DNA from: Peptococcaceae bacterium UBA5767
GTDB taxonomy: Bacteria; Bacillota; TC1; UBA5767
DNA length: 58,867 bases
Assembly (NCBI GenBank): GCA_002418765.1
Contig: DIET01000023.1
Span: forward strand, 1,758 to 60,624
Direction: 5' to 3'
Both the position numbers and the translations under genes were made by a program. Shown piece by piece: positions 8,501-15,896 of this stretch. A model generated the notes under the pieces. It was not told where the DNA came from, did not search any database, and saw only the letters and a program-made list of their open reading frames with translations. Position 1 is the stretch's first letter. The number at the start of each line of letters is the position of its first letter.

Positions 8501-9664
8501 ACGGCGACCAATTTCATCCAAATCGTCCCACATCATTGGCATCAAGGTCTCCCCCGCCTGTTCCGTGTGATAGGAGAGCACCATCTCCTGGACATCGTAA
8601 AGAGTAGACGTCTCTTCTTTAATGGAGTAAGCTCGGAATTTTTGCTCCAATAATTCCTTATCCACATGACCATATTTTCCGAGTGCAAGCTGTTGTTTCT
8701 TTTGTAAATAAACGTGTGGATTTCCCCACAGAGATGGCAAAGGAACAGAAAATACATCAATCAAACCTTGCAGAACTGTGGTAGCCGGCAAGACACCTTC
8801 TTGAATGCCCTGCATCAAATTGGTTACACGAATTTGAAGCGCATTGGTATCCTCTTCATGCACGAAAGGAATCCTTTCACTATCCATGATTCCATGTTGT
8901 CCTATGAAAAAAACAGAAGAATGCCCAGTCAGCCAATCAGGAAGCGCATATAATTCATCCTCAGTATGTAAAAACCAATATATATCACCGCATGCTTCAC
9001 TACCCGACAAAATGGAATGCAAGCCTCTCATAAAGGCGTTGTCTTCCCGTCCGGAAAATCCCAACACCATGCATGAATGATCCTGTAGCAATGTTTGGAC
9101 ACATGATTCCATTGCACCCAAGGATTGATTCTTCTCCTGTGGCATCACGGGATAGCCTGATACAATACCCTCCAAAGAGTGCAATCCTACAGATCCTTGC
9201 AAATAAACCAGTTGCACGCCATCATCCACCAGTCTTGGAGGCGCACTCTGAAATACCTGAACATCCTCACCCTGCAATCGAAGACTTTCCTCAAGGCCTG
9301 TATCAAAATTTCCTGTCAAGGCCAATCGAGCAGGCGCCTGTTCAATCAATAACCGAGCCAGCAACGTGTTGGCCGCAGAAATCATTCCTTGGTTGTACAT
9401 GGCCAAAAACGATTGTAACTCCTTTTGCTCTGGAAAAATCTGTTTCAACGCCTGCGCGTATCCCAGCTCCTTTTCATTTGATTCACCCAAAGAAATTTCT
9501 GGTTTATGCTTTGCGGCAAGCGCAATCAAATCCTTAGCCAAAGGAACCACAGGTGCACTTACACCAGCACCCACATAATAGAAAAAAGTCCTTTTCTCTT
9601 CTTGATAGGCTTGTGCAATTCTTTGCAGGCCTGATGCTAAGTCCATGATTCTATTTCTCTTCAT
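5501..9664 (-). CDS. Large SIR2-like domain / TPR-repeat protein, function unknown
   Basis: A 1387-residue protein with no signal peptide or membrane helix, so probably cytoplasmic. Residues about 25-220 resemble the SIR2_2-type NAD-binding fold: GAGVS at 32-36, TGNFDT at 118-123 followed by LEE (as in TNxD-LE of the family), LQGS at 155-158 and VLGFSGREDNAF at 200-211. In the family the third motif is LHGS with the catalytic His; here the codon is CAA (Gln 156), so classical NAD hydrolysis or deacylation may be lost or altered. The rest, from about residue 400 to the end, is a nearly continuous array of helical TPR-like repeats. The start at 9664 has GGAGG six bases upstream and overlaps the prfB stop by 14 bases; ftsE follows after 22 bases. 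SIR2-like domains joined to large helical repeats are known from antiphage proteins, but this gene sits in a housekeeping operon. Function is not assigned. Confidence 0.8.
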   Translation of the reverse strand: MKRNRIMDLASGLQRIAQAYQEEKRTFFYYVGAGVSAPVVPLAKDLIALAAKHKPEISLGESNEKELGYAQALKQIFPEQKELQSFLAMYNQGMISAANTLLARLLIEQAPARLALTGNFDTGLEESLRLQGEDVQVFQSAPPRLVDDGVQLVYLQGSVGLHSLEGIVSGYPVMPQEKNQSLGAMESCVQTLLQDHSCMVLGFSGREDNAFMRGLHSILSGSEACGDIYWFLHTEDELYALPDWLTGHSSVFFIGQHGIMDSERIPFVHEEDTNALQIRVTNLMQGIQEGVLPATTVLQGLIDVFSVPLPSLWGNPHVYLQKKQQLALGKYGHVDKELLEQKFRAYSIKEETSTLYDVQEMVLSYHTEQAGETLMPMMWDDLDEIGRRHWIRLALLVALYLSSSNSAKDNVRWRVTHTNLLEKVVDWAQKIADETAFSQGLEARLLLAHNQYQWKEYVSAQNQFSKIILAIQGQDRGDDSYSAIYDQCLTYRALCFSFQGKIPEALSGLDQPGYRLPQNEEKKPYVKAFCLLLAGRYQETVHVLEELISDAFTAGLIQLICYFNLEDAEKFHARIQDIMSVVEKRIDADYWLAVLMYMQAKVASKDEDAYPIKSWNRLIQRFQDAYDHDVRRIRAQGLLEKAHILKEGGSYVEAIKVYGQLAADYQYDLELDMLLLCIRAGFEKANVKRELTWYEEAKQDLIALVDTHQALDADVGREWVIQAKFALGELEIQSGQPVAAKKCFEDILHQYDYTVSVVVRRFMAKSQLELGVLFNQDKDHKTALTIFDRLVETFQSYQEFEVELVLAQAYLLSAKTYLENRYIQESIDKAQDGIVRLTGVKQMTLKVKSGELWRVLLDALEQHGKLDLAIDKAQEFLDIRPEETEVPLVLQRAKVLMVLAALQHKKGQNTEALKNYDRFVVRYGNLNNQEIEQDLLDVFQKRAEIQRQLGQHVNALRSLDSLLNKLRPIGDSRYDELMARSYLEKATIHLEDEQFAQQLAVLSEMDDYFSERSGDKIILYRMLALYERAKNYLFDAHLNQAMQDLEKLRQLPLTQDTEASWEVLSRSLRMEVSILKKQNQPERMKDLVEENIERISLGRRDETRKNILAILRDLQEVLVQYEKHEQIVINATRILRLFAQESSLDYQRAVAQALFEKIRANYAMREKDIMAIDLETLREHVANQTDQFLQEMLVQSLILWGDILVETGEPTASIDVYANISNTYSVKKEMLFDHYLALVQYKQARTYMGIGSSKTAFKIYQDLVKRFGSSKDLQVLQQVYRGSLDIAAIFIDRRRDFWGQRYLRKAHKIYDNLIIKTDDFGDLELQKIRAKSLFSKAKLFVLQEKHGEASRQFNLLNMQYQLTEDPYIRSLVEKAKEESGYLESTIG

Positions 9665-10779
9665 GGTGATCCTCCCTGGCTTGTTCAGCTGCGTAATGAA
9701 GATAAGCTTGTATCAATGGATTGAGATCACCATCCATGACCTTGTCTACATTACCAATTTCCATATTGGTACGATGATCCTTAATCAATTTGTATGGATG
9801 AAATACATAGGAGCGGATCTGACTTCCCCAAGCGATATCCCCTTTGTCACCTCGCATACGGGCCAGCTTTTCTTCTTCCTGCTTCCTTTTTTCTTCATAC
9901 AGTCGTGCTTGCAGAATTTTAATAGCAGCCGCCTTATTGCTAAACTGTGAACGTTCACTTTGGCATTGTACCACTATGCCACTAGGCAAGTGGGTTATCC
10001 GAACAGCTGAATCCGTCTTATTCAAATGCTGCCCACCGGCACCTCCTGCACGATACGTATCAATTCTAAGCTCACTATCATCAATACTCACAGCTTCTTC
10101 TTCCGGCATCTGAGGCACAATATCCACACTGGCAAAACTGGTATGCCGTCTGCTGGCTGTATCAAAAGGTGAAATGCGAACCAATCTGTGCACACCCTTT
10201 TCACCCCTCATATATCCAAACGCATAGTGGCCAGACACGCCGAAGGTAACACTTTTCAAGCCTGCTTCATCACCACTTTGATAATCCAACAATTCTGTTT
10301 TGAAATGATTGGACTCAGCCCAGCGAAGATACATCCGATAGAGCATTTCAGCCCAATCCTGGCTTTCTGTACCACCAGCACCTGGATGAAGCGTCACGAT
10401 GCAATCAAGATGATCAAAAGGAGAAGACAACAAAGTCTCTAGTTCAAGCTTCCGCAAGATATTCTCCAGCGATGACATCTCATTTTTCAGCTCCGAGTCA
10501 AACTCTTCTCCCTCTTCACCTTCCATCAGTTCCACCATAATCTTGATATCATCGACACTAGATTCAATGGCATCAAACTGGGTTATGATTTCTTTGAGTT
10601 CATTGGCTTTTCGACTAATGCTCTGCGCCTGCTCTCGATCATCCCAAAAACACTCCTGGGACATTTCCTCTTCTAAAACTTGTACTTTCTTCTTTTTTTC
10701 AGCTAAGTCAAAGAGAGCTCCTTAATTTTTTTATCAATTCCTCTATCTGTTCCATACGTTCTTGATAATCTTCCATCAT
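9651..10779 (-). CDS. prfB: Peptide chain release factor 2, with programmed +1 frameshift
   Basis: RF2 recognises UGA and UAA stop codons and triggers peptide release. The gene is read in two frames. The first 23 codons start at ATG 10779 (or the adjacent ATG 10776) and end at CTT-TGA-C; the ribosome slips +1 at CTT so that the following frame (GAC TTA GCT...) gives a product of about 375 residues. The main frame has the GGQ peptide-release motif in AGGAGGQHLNKT and the SPF stop-codon motif in RISPFDTAS. It lies 17 bases after secA and its stop overlaps the start of the SIR2-like/TPR gene. The same secA-prfB order is found in Bacillus. An annotation starting at 10664 would miss the N-terminus. 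Confidence 0.96.
10707..10726 (-). promoter_or_regulatory. RF2 autoregulatory frameshift signal
   Basis: On the minus strand AAGGAG, four bases, then CTTTGAC: the Shine-Dalgarno-like stimulator, the slippery CTT and the in-frame UGA (10710-10708) followed by C. When RF2 is scarce the UGA is read slowly, slippage rises and more RF2 is made. All three elements of the known RF2 signal are present. Confidence 0.95.
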
Positions 10780-10796
10780 TTTCTACCACCCTTTTC

Positions 10797-13286
10797 TTAT
10801 CGACCACAACAATGTTTGTATTTTTTTCCGCTGCCACAAGGGCAAGGTTCATTTCGACCAATCTTTTTGTCTTTCTTTATCGGTTGCTTAGACTGTTCTT
10901 CACCTAAGTTTTGATGCATATTCTTAACTACTGGCTGTGGTGCTGCTAACATCACACGATAAATGAGTCGCACCACGTCTTCCTTGATGGCAGAAATCAT
11001 GTTTTCAAACATATCGAATCCTTCAAACTTATACTCTACCAAGGGATCCCGCTGCCCATAAGCACGAAGGCCAATACCACCTTTTAATCCATCCATGGCA
11101 TCAATATGATCCATCCATTGTTGATCGACGACCTTTAGCAACACAATACGCTCCAATTTACGCATCGTATCCGAACCGACGGTCTCCTCCCGTATATCAT
11201 AGAGCTTGTGTGCAAGTTCCTTGAAAAATTCAATCAACTCTGAAGGCTCCATTCTCTTGAGATCCTTAGGCTCTGGAACCATGGAGGGGAAATAAGTCTG
11301 TTTGGCAAACGTTAATAAGCCCTCCAGATCCCATTCCTCTACAAATCCACTCTGCCTATTAAAACGCCCCACAGATTCTTCAATGACTTCATCAATCATC
11401 GTCAAAACCTGATCCTTCAGTGTTTCCTGCATCAGAACTTGACGGCGTTGCTTGTAGATAATTTCGCGTTGCTGGTTCATCACATTGTCATATTCCAACA
11501 CATGTTTCCTGGTATCGAAATTTCTGGATTCCACTTTCTTTTGTGCCGATTCGATGGATTTACTCAACAAAGGATGATTGATGGGCATGGAATCATCCAT
11601 TCCCATGCGGTCCATCAAAGCCATCATATTGTCACCGCCAAACAACCTCATGATTTTATCCTCAAGTGAAACATAAAAAACACTCGATCCTGGATCCCCT
11701 TGCCGACCACTTCTGCCTCGCAATTGATTATCAATCCGTCTGGCCTCATGACGCTCTGTACCAATAATGTGCAGACCACCTAATTCCTTGACACCCTCAC
11801 CCAGCACAATGTCCGTACCACGTCCCGCCATATTGGTTGCAATGGTTACCATGCCCCTTTGTCCTGCCTGAGCTACGATTTCAGCTTCCATTTCATGATA
11901 TTTTGCATTTAAGATTTGATGAGGAACCCCACGTTTACTTAACATATCTCCCAACATTTCAGAATTTTCAATAGAGATAGTACCTACCAGAACTGGTTGT
12001 TTTTTCTCATAACATGCAACAATTTCTTCTACTGCCGCACAATATTTCCCTTGCTCACTTCGATAGACGAGATCATCTCTGTCATCACGAATGCAAGGTC
12101 TATTGGTAGGCACAACGACCACATCAGTTCCATAAATGGATATAAATTCTTGTTCCTCTGTTTTGGCCGTACCTGTCATGCCGGAAATTTTATTGTACAT
12201 GCGAAAATAGTTTTGAAAAGTAATGGTAGCCAAGGTTTGCGATTCCCGGGCAATATTTACTTTTTCCTTGGCCTCGATGGCCTGATGCAATCCATCTGAG
12301 TATCTTCTACCGAACATCAATCTTCCGGTAAACTCATCCACAATTACAACCTCGCCATCCTTGACCACATAATTCACGTCTCGTCTCATCAAGGTATGCG
12401 CTTTCAACCCTTGATTCACTTGATGACCCAGTTCGGCATTGGCCCCTTCGTAAATGCTGTCTACCCCCAGTATTTTTTCTACGCGGGCCAAACCTTCTTC
12501 TGTGAGGATAACATTGTGCTCCTTCTCATCCACAGAATAGTCTCTCTCATTTTTTAGCATAGGAATCATTTTGGCAATGGTATCATACAACTCCGTAGGT
12601 TTATCCGCCTGTCCAGAAATAATCAATGGTGTGCGTGCCTCATCAATAAGGATACTATCAACCTCATCAATAATCACATAATGAAGGTCTCTTTGTACTA
12701 GACGTTCAATCGTCACCGCCATATTGTCACGCAAATAGTCGAAACCAAACTCATTGTTGGTGCCATAAATAATATCTTTTGCATACTCTTCTTTACGTTT
12801 TACCGTCTCCACCTCATGAATAATCAGCCCCGTGCTCAGACCCAAGAATTCATAAAGCGAACCCATCCATACAGAATCACGTTTGGCCAGATAATCATTC
12901 ACCGTGATAACATGAACACCTTTTCCACTGAGGGCATTAAGATAACAAGGCAAAGTGGCCACCAGTGTCTTTCCCTCGCCAGTCCGCATTTCTGCAATGC
13001 GTCCCTGGTGCAATACCATACCACCCATGAGCTGCACATCATAATGACGCATGCCAAGTACCCGGACCGCCGCTTCTCGCACCACGGCAAAAGCTTCTAC
13101 CAATATATCATCTACCGTTTCACCTGCCATAAGCCGTTCTCTAAATTCCCCGGTTTTGGCTTGCAATGCTGTATCAGAAAGAGCATGCATCGCTTCTTCC
13201 AAAGCATTAATCTTAGCAACTCGTGGTTCCAATTTTTTTAATTCTCTGGCATTCTCATCCAAAAATTTCTTTAATATTTTGATCAT
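10797..13286 (-). CDS. secA: Protein translocase ATPase SecA
   Basis: Motor ATPase that drives preproteins through SecYEG. The 829-residue protein has the Walker A motif RTGEGKT (about residues 101-107), the DEAD-type DEVDSILIDEARTPL, GMTGTA, the helicase QxxGRxGRQGD element, and a C-terminal zinc-binding SEC-C tail with CPCGSGKKYKHCC. Length is typical of Firmicutes SecA1. AGGAG stands six bases before the ATG. It is the first gene of the run that continues into prfB and the ftsEX region. Confidence 0.98.
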   Translation of the reverse strand: MIKILKKFLDENARELKKLEPRVAKINALEEAMHALSDTALQAKTGEFRERLMAGETVDDILVEAFAVVREAAVRVLGMRHYDVQLMGGMVLHQGRIAEMRTGEGKTLVATLPCYLNALSGKGVHVITVNDYLAKRDSVWMGSLYEFLGLSTGLIIHEVETVKRKEEYAKDIIYGTNNEFGFDYLRDNMAVTIERLVQRDLHYVIIDEVDSILIDEARTPLIISGQADKPTELYDTIAKMIPMLKNERDYSVDEKEHNVILTEEGLARVEKILGVDSIYEGANAELGHQVNQGLKAHTLMRRDVNYVVKDGEVVIVDEFTGRLMFGRRYSDGLHQAIEAKEKVNIARESQTLATITFQNYFRMYNKISGMTGTAKTEEQEFISIYGTDVVVVPTNRPCIRDDRDDLVYRSEQGKYCAAVEEIVACYEKKQPVLVGTISIENSEMLGDMLSKRGVPHQILNAKYHEMEAEIVAQAGQRGMVTIATNMAGRGTDIVLGEGVKELGGLHIIGTERHEARRIDNQLRGRSGRQGDPGSSVFYVSLEDKIMRLFGGDNMMALMDRMGMDDSMPINHPLLSKSIESAQKKVESRNFDTRKHVLEYDNVMNQQREIIYKQRRQVLMQETLKDQVLTMIDEVIEESVGRFNRQSGFVEEWDLEGLLTFAKQTYFPSMVPEPKDLKRMEPSELIEFFKELAHKLYDIREETVGSDTMRKLERIVLLKVVDQQWMDHIDAMDGLKGGIGLRAYGQRDPLVEYKFEGFDMFENMISAIKEDVVRLIYRVMLAAPQPVVKNMHQNLGEEQSKQPIKKDKKIGRNEPCPCGSGKKYKHCCGR

Positions 13287-13330
13287 GCATTTCTCCTAAA
13301 CCTCATCGTTGTCAAAACCATATCATCATT

Positions 13331-13360
13331 ATTATAGCGCATTTCTGTCATGATTGTTCA
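13331..13360 (-). promoter_or_regulatory. Candidate sigma-A promoter of secA
   Basis: On the minus strand a perfect -10 TATAAT (13336-13331) about 45 bases before secA; the best upstream hexamer is TGAACA with an 18-base spacer, matching the -35 consensus at four of six positions. Confidence 0.55.
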
Positions 13361-13370
13361 GCATGGCAGC

Positions 13371-13398
13371 AAAAAAAAACGCCGGATGGCGTTTTTTT
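13371..13398 (-). terminator. Terminator of hpf
   Basis: On the minus strand AAAACGCC pairs with GGCGTTTT around a short loop and is followed by a run of T. It directly follows the hpf stop codon and separates hpf from the secA promoter. Confidence 0.9.
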
Positions 13399-13401
13399 AG
13401 T

Positions 13402-13938
13402 TTACAGTTCAGATTCAATAATACCATACCTTCCATCATTACGAGAATAAATAACATTCACATTCCCATTGGCTGCATTGGTAAAAACAAAAAAGGTATG
13501 GCCCAGCATATCCATTTGCATAATGGCTTCTTCTTCGGTCATTGGCTTAAGCTGAAAACTCTTTCTCCGAATAATACCTTCGTCTTCTACAATAGGCTCA
13601 CTGTCGACTTGAAAGGTATCTTGATTGACTTTCTTAACTCCACGTGCTCTGTGTTTGCGGTCAAGTTTATCCTTGTGCTTGAGATATTGACGTTCCAAAT
13701 TTTCCAAAGCCTTATCGATACTCAAATACATATCTTCAGAGCGCTGTTCAGCTCTAAGATAATAACTATGAAAATGCACCGTCAATTCAGCAATATGCAC
13801 TCCACTTTCAACACGCAACAAGACATTGCCCTCTGTTTCTTCATCAAAATACTTTTCCATCGATTGCAACTTGTTTTCTGCGTAATCTCTGAGAGGATCG
13901 GTTACCTCAGTTCCCTTGGTTCTTACTAATACTTTCAT
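13402..13938 (-). CDS. hpf: Ribosome hibernation promoting factor, long form
   Basis: Binds the small ribosomal subunit and dimerises 70S ribosomes into inactive 100S particles under starvation or stress. The 178-residue protein has the N-terminal RaiA/YfiA beta-alpha domain (about residues 1-100) and the C-terminal dimerisation domain of the long form (about 120-178, with FQLKPMTEEEAIMQMDMLGH). The start at 13938 (MKVLVR) has AGGAGGG eight bases upstream; the ATG at 13956 overlaps that site and is not favoured. It lies between the secA operon and the gene-poor stretch before comF, the arrangement also found in Bacillus and Clostridia. Confidence 0.96.
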   Translation of the reverse strand: MKVLVRTKGTEVTDPLRDYAENKLQSMEKYFDEETEGNVLLRVESGVHIAELTVHFHSYYLRAEQRSEDMYLSIDKALENLERQYLKHKDKLDRKHRARGVKKVNQDTFQVDSEPIVEDEGIIRRKSFQLKPMTEEEAIMQMDMLGHTFFVFTNAANGNVNVIYSRNDGRYGIIESEL

Positions 13939-14154
13939 ATGCCGCGCCCTCCTCATTTGTCGTTTATTGGTATATTCCTTATACTAGTCCAGAAACCCTG
14001 CAAAAACCAGTATTTTTTGACCAAATCAACCTCTTTTTTTCCTCATCTTTTGGTTCTTTCAATCTGCAGTTGTCCACAGGCCTTGATTGTATATTTCGAA
14101 ACCATCAGACCACAAAGCCTTTCCACACAGGCTTTATCTAACTCAAGATCCCAT

Positions 14155-14172
14155 TGTGGATAATGTGGATAA
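14155..14172 (-). repeat. Tandem pair of perfect DnaA boxes (copy 1)
   Basis: TGTGGATAATGTGGATAA: two head-to-tail consensus DnaA boxes with no spacer. The same 18-mer recurs exactly 320 bases downstream. Confidence 0.85.
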
Positions 14173-14325
14173 CCAATAAATTGCTCCTTTTCCATTATTG
14201 GATTACGATCTGCCCAAGCATTGGATTTGAGCCTTTATTTGTACTCACTATCCTTCTGAAACCCTTTTATATCAAGGGCTCCAGGCTTTAATGCAAATCA
14301 CCTGCTCATCTTTTTCATAAAAATA

Positions 14326-14354
14326 GATGCATAAACTTCTTCTTTTTATGCATC
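14326..14354 (-). terminator. Ten-base inverted repeat downstream of comF, possible terminator
   Basis: GATGCATAAA (14326-14335) and TTTATGCATC (14345-14354) are perfectly complementary around a nine-base loop. On the minus strand the stem is followed by TATTTTTAT, so it may terminate comF transcription. It lies between DnaA boxes and could instead be part of a protein-DNA site. Confidence 0.45.
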
Positions 14355-14381
14355 CTCCTTTGATGTAACTATTCTCATGGG

Positions 14382-14390
14382 TTATCCACA
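14382..14390 (+). promoter_or_regulatory. Perfect DnaA box, opposite orientation
   Basis: TTATCCACA, the exact consensus, oriented opposite to the two tandem pairs that flank it. Confidence 0.8.
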
Positions 14391-14474
14391 ATCTTTTATG
14401 CAGGCTCTCATTTCTGTCAAGACTTTTTTTCGCCTACAAGGTTACTTTTTTTCTGTGACGGTCCAGCCCTAGCC

Positions 14475-14492
14475 TGTGGATAATGTGGATAA
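14475..14492 (-). repeat. Tandem pair of perfect DnaA boxes (copy 2)
   Basis: The identical 18-mer TGTGGATAATGTGGATAA, in the same orientation as the first copy, just after the comF stop codon. Confidence 0.85.
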
Positions 14493-14536
14493 GTATAATT
14501 TTTCCGGTAATTACAAGCCCTACGATGTGGACATAT

Positions 14537-15199
14537 TCAAGAGGAGAGAAAACATAAACCCACAATCCTCTCATATCCCCCCTCAAGAAGTACGCTTGCA
14601 GCACTATTCATCGTGGCACCAGACGTTCTCACATCATCAATCAGCAGTATTCTCGGGTTGATATATTTTATGCATTTTTTATGATATTTTTTAGAAAGAA
14701 AGAATGTCTCTTGCATATTGGCAATACGTTCATCACCGGACAGATCTGTCTGCTTTTTCCCACCATGACGACAAAGCAAGGGAACCACTTCCTTATCCAA
14801 AGCCTGACCAATCTGCCTAGCCAATAATTCTGATACATTGAAGCCTCTTTGTCCCATCCGCATATGTGTGCTGGGAATAAACACAATGAGATCAGCCGTT
14901 TCAGTCTGATTCGCCAACTTAGACAAGTATGCTTGCAGCATCAACGTAGCCACCAGTGGTGCTAGATGTGTCTGTCCACCATATTTGAGTCTCAAATGAA
15001 GTTGCCGAAATTCTTCTCGATAGGCGTAAACCCTATACATGCGCATAAAGGAGAGATATTTCGGATTGGTTTTGGCATAATTATCGATTTTGATACGACA
15101 AAAGCGACAAACAAGCTGACCTCGTTCTTTGCCCTTGCCACAAATAGGACACCAAACCGATTTCTGAAAATAATGACGTCGCACCCATTGTAAGATCAT
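14537..15199 (-). CDS. comF: ComF family protein (ComFC-like phosphoribosyltransferase-fold)
   Basis: Competence-associated protein of the ComFC/GntX family, needed for efficient uptake or integration of transforming DNA in Bacillus. The 220-residue protein has an N-terminal zinc knuckle CPIC (residues 17-20) with CRFC (31-34), the RMGQRGFN segment, and the phosphoribosyl-binding loop LLIDDVRTSGAT near 188-199. It follows the preceding unknown gene by three bases, with only a weak ribosome binding site, so translation may be coupled. It is the last gene of the long minus-strand convoy and lies next to the DnaA-box interval. Confidence 0.92.
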   Translation of the reverse strand: MILQWVRRHYFQKSVWCPICGKGKERGQLVCRFCRIKIDNYAKTNPKYLSFMRMYRVYAYREEFRQLHLRLKYGGQTHLAPLVATLMLQAYLSKLANQTETADLIVFIPSTHMRMGQRGFNVSELLARQIGQALDKEVVPLLCRHGGKKQTDLSGDERIANMQETFFLSKKYHKKCIKYINPRILLIDDVRTSGATMNSAASVLLEGGYERIVGLCFLSS

Positions 15200-15202
15200 C
15201 GA

Positions 15203-15895
15203 CTACTCTGTCCCGACTAAATATTTAAAGTGTCTATAATCGAAATGCTGTTCTTTTATTTTCAAAGCCATGTAATCGTGAGAAGGATAAACACTATGAT
15301 GATATATCGGCTGTTTTCTTTGTTGGTACCCTTTCAGATAGATTGCCAACCGTGGTTCTTTTTTTATCTCATCAGCCAAAAATGTTCCAAAGTCAGCTAT
15401 TCTTTCACTCCCGACATCAATGGCTTCTTCCACCATTTTAGGATAAACTATCCTACCCTGGGGCATACTTATGATTCGAAACAGAACACGAAGTGCTTCT
15501 TCTCCTCCCAAATATCCAAGTCCAGCCACTACTCCTTTGGAGAAATAAGGATTTCTGTCAAAGAACATGTTGAATAAAAAATCAAGACCTTCTCTATATC
15601 TACTACTATCTTGCCCATTTTTTTCTTTTTCCTTTTTCAGCCATATTAACATAACATCCAAGGCTCGAAGACGAATTTCTTCGCGCTCCCTCGCATCACC
15701 AATCATGGTTTCCAGCATGTCTTTGTCGTCCAGTCCGGAAACCGTTTTCAATCTCTCCAAAGCCTTATGGCGCAATAGAACCGAACATCCCCCAACATGA
15801 TGCCACAGCCATGTAGCTTGGTCACATCCAGGCTTAATTAAGTCCATTTGTTGGACACATTCCAATTCTTCCTCAGTAAAAATCTTCTTCTGCAT
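15203..15895 (-). CDS. Protein of unknown function, alpha-helical HEAT-like
   Basis: A 230-residue protein not recognised. It has no signal peptide or membrane helix and is mostly helical. The middle (about residues 40-170) reads like irregular HEAT-type helical pairs, for example LRHKALERLKTV, IRLRALDVMLIWLKK and GGEEALRVLFRII. The C-terminus carries a His/Tyr-rich tail. The start at 15895 (MQKKIF) is preferred because GGAAG precedes it; the frame is open to 15913 but that start has no site and overlaps cinA further. It overlaps the cinA stop by zero to a few bases and precedes comF by three, so it is coexpressed with these competence-associated genes. Confidence 0.75.
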   Translation of the reverse strand: MQKKIFTEEELECVQQMDLIKPGCDQATWLWHHVGGCSVLLRHKALERLKTVSGLDDKDMLETMIGDAREREEIRLRALDVMLIWLKKEKEKNGQDSSRYREGLDFLFNMFFDRNPYFSKGVVAGLGYLGGEEALRVLFRIISMPQGRIVYPKMVEEAIDVGSERIADFGTFLADEIKKEPRLAIYLKGYQQRKQPIYHHSVYPSHDYMALKIKEQHFDYRHFKYLVGTE

Positions 15896-15896
15896 A

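Larger units (their letters stand above)
13957..14536. other. Gene-free interval between hpf and comF holding a DnaA-box cluster
   Basis: About 580 bases with no credible ORF. It holds five perfect 9-mer DnaA boxes (14155-14163, 14164-14172, 14475-14483, 14484-14492 as TGTGGATAA; 14382-14390 as TTATCCACA) and one single-mismatch box, TTGTCCACA, at 14070-14078. It also holds a ten-base inverted repeat and several T-rich tracts. The hpf promoter must lie here but was not identified. Clostridial comF-hpf intergenic regions are also a known site of the raiA structured RNA; no convincing structure of that size was recognised here. Confidence 0.75.

Noticed and set aside
9073..9537. Plus-strand open frame of 154 codons opposite the SIR2-like domain
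   Set aside because: Antisense shadow; Pro/His-rich, no start signal.
13957..14536. The DnaA-box cluster as the chromosomal origin oriC
   Set aside because: No dnaA, dnaN, rpmH or gidA genes flank it and no clear AT-rich unwinding element with DnaA-trios was identified. Firmicutes origins lie beside dnaA. It is reported as a cluster, not an origin.
13957..14536. A raiA-motif RNA in the comF-hpf interval
   Set aside because: The location fits, but I could not find enough consistent helices here to support it and do not recall the consensus well enough to claim it. An Rfam scan would settle it.
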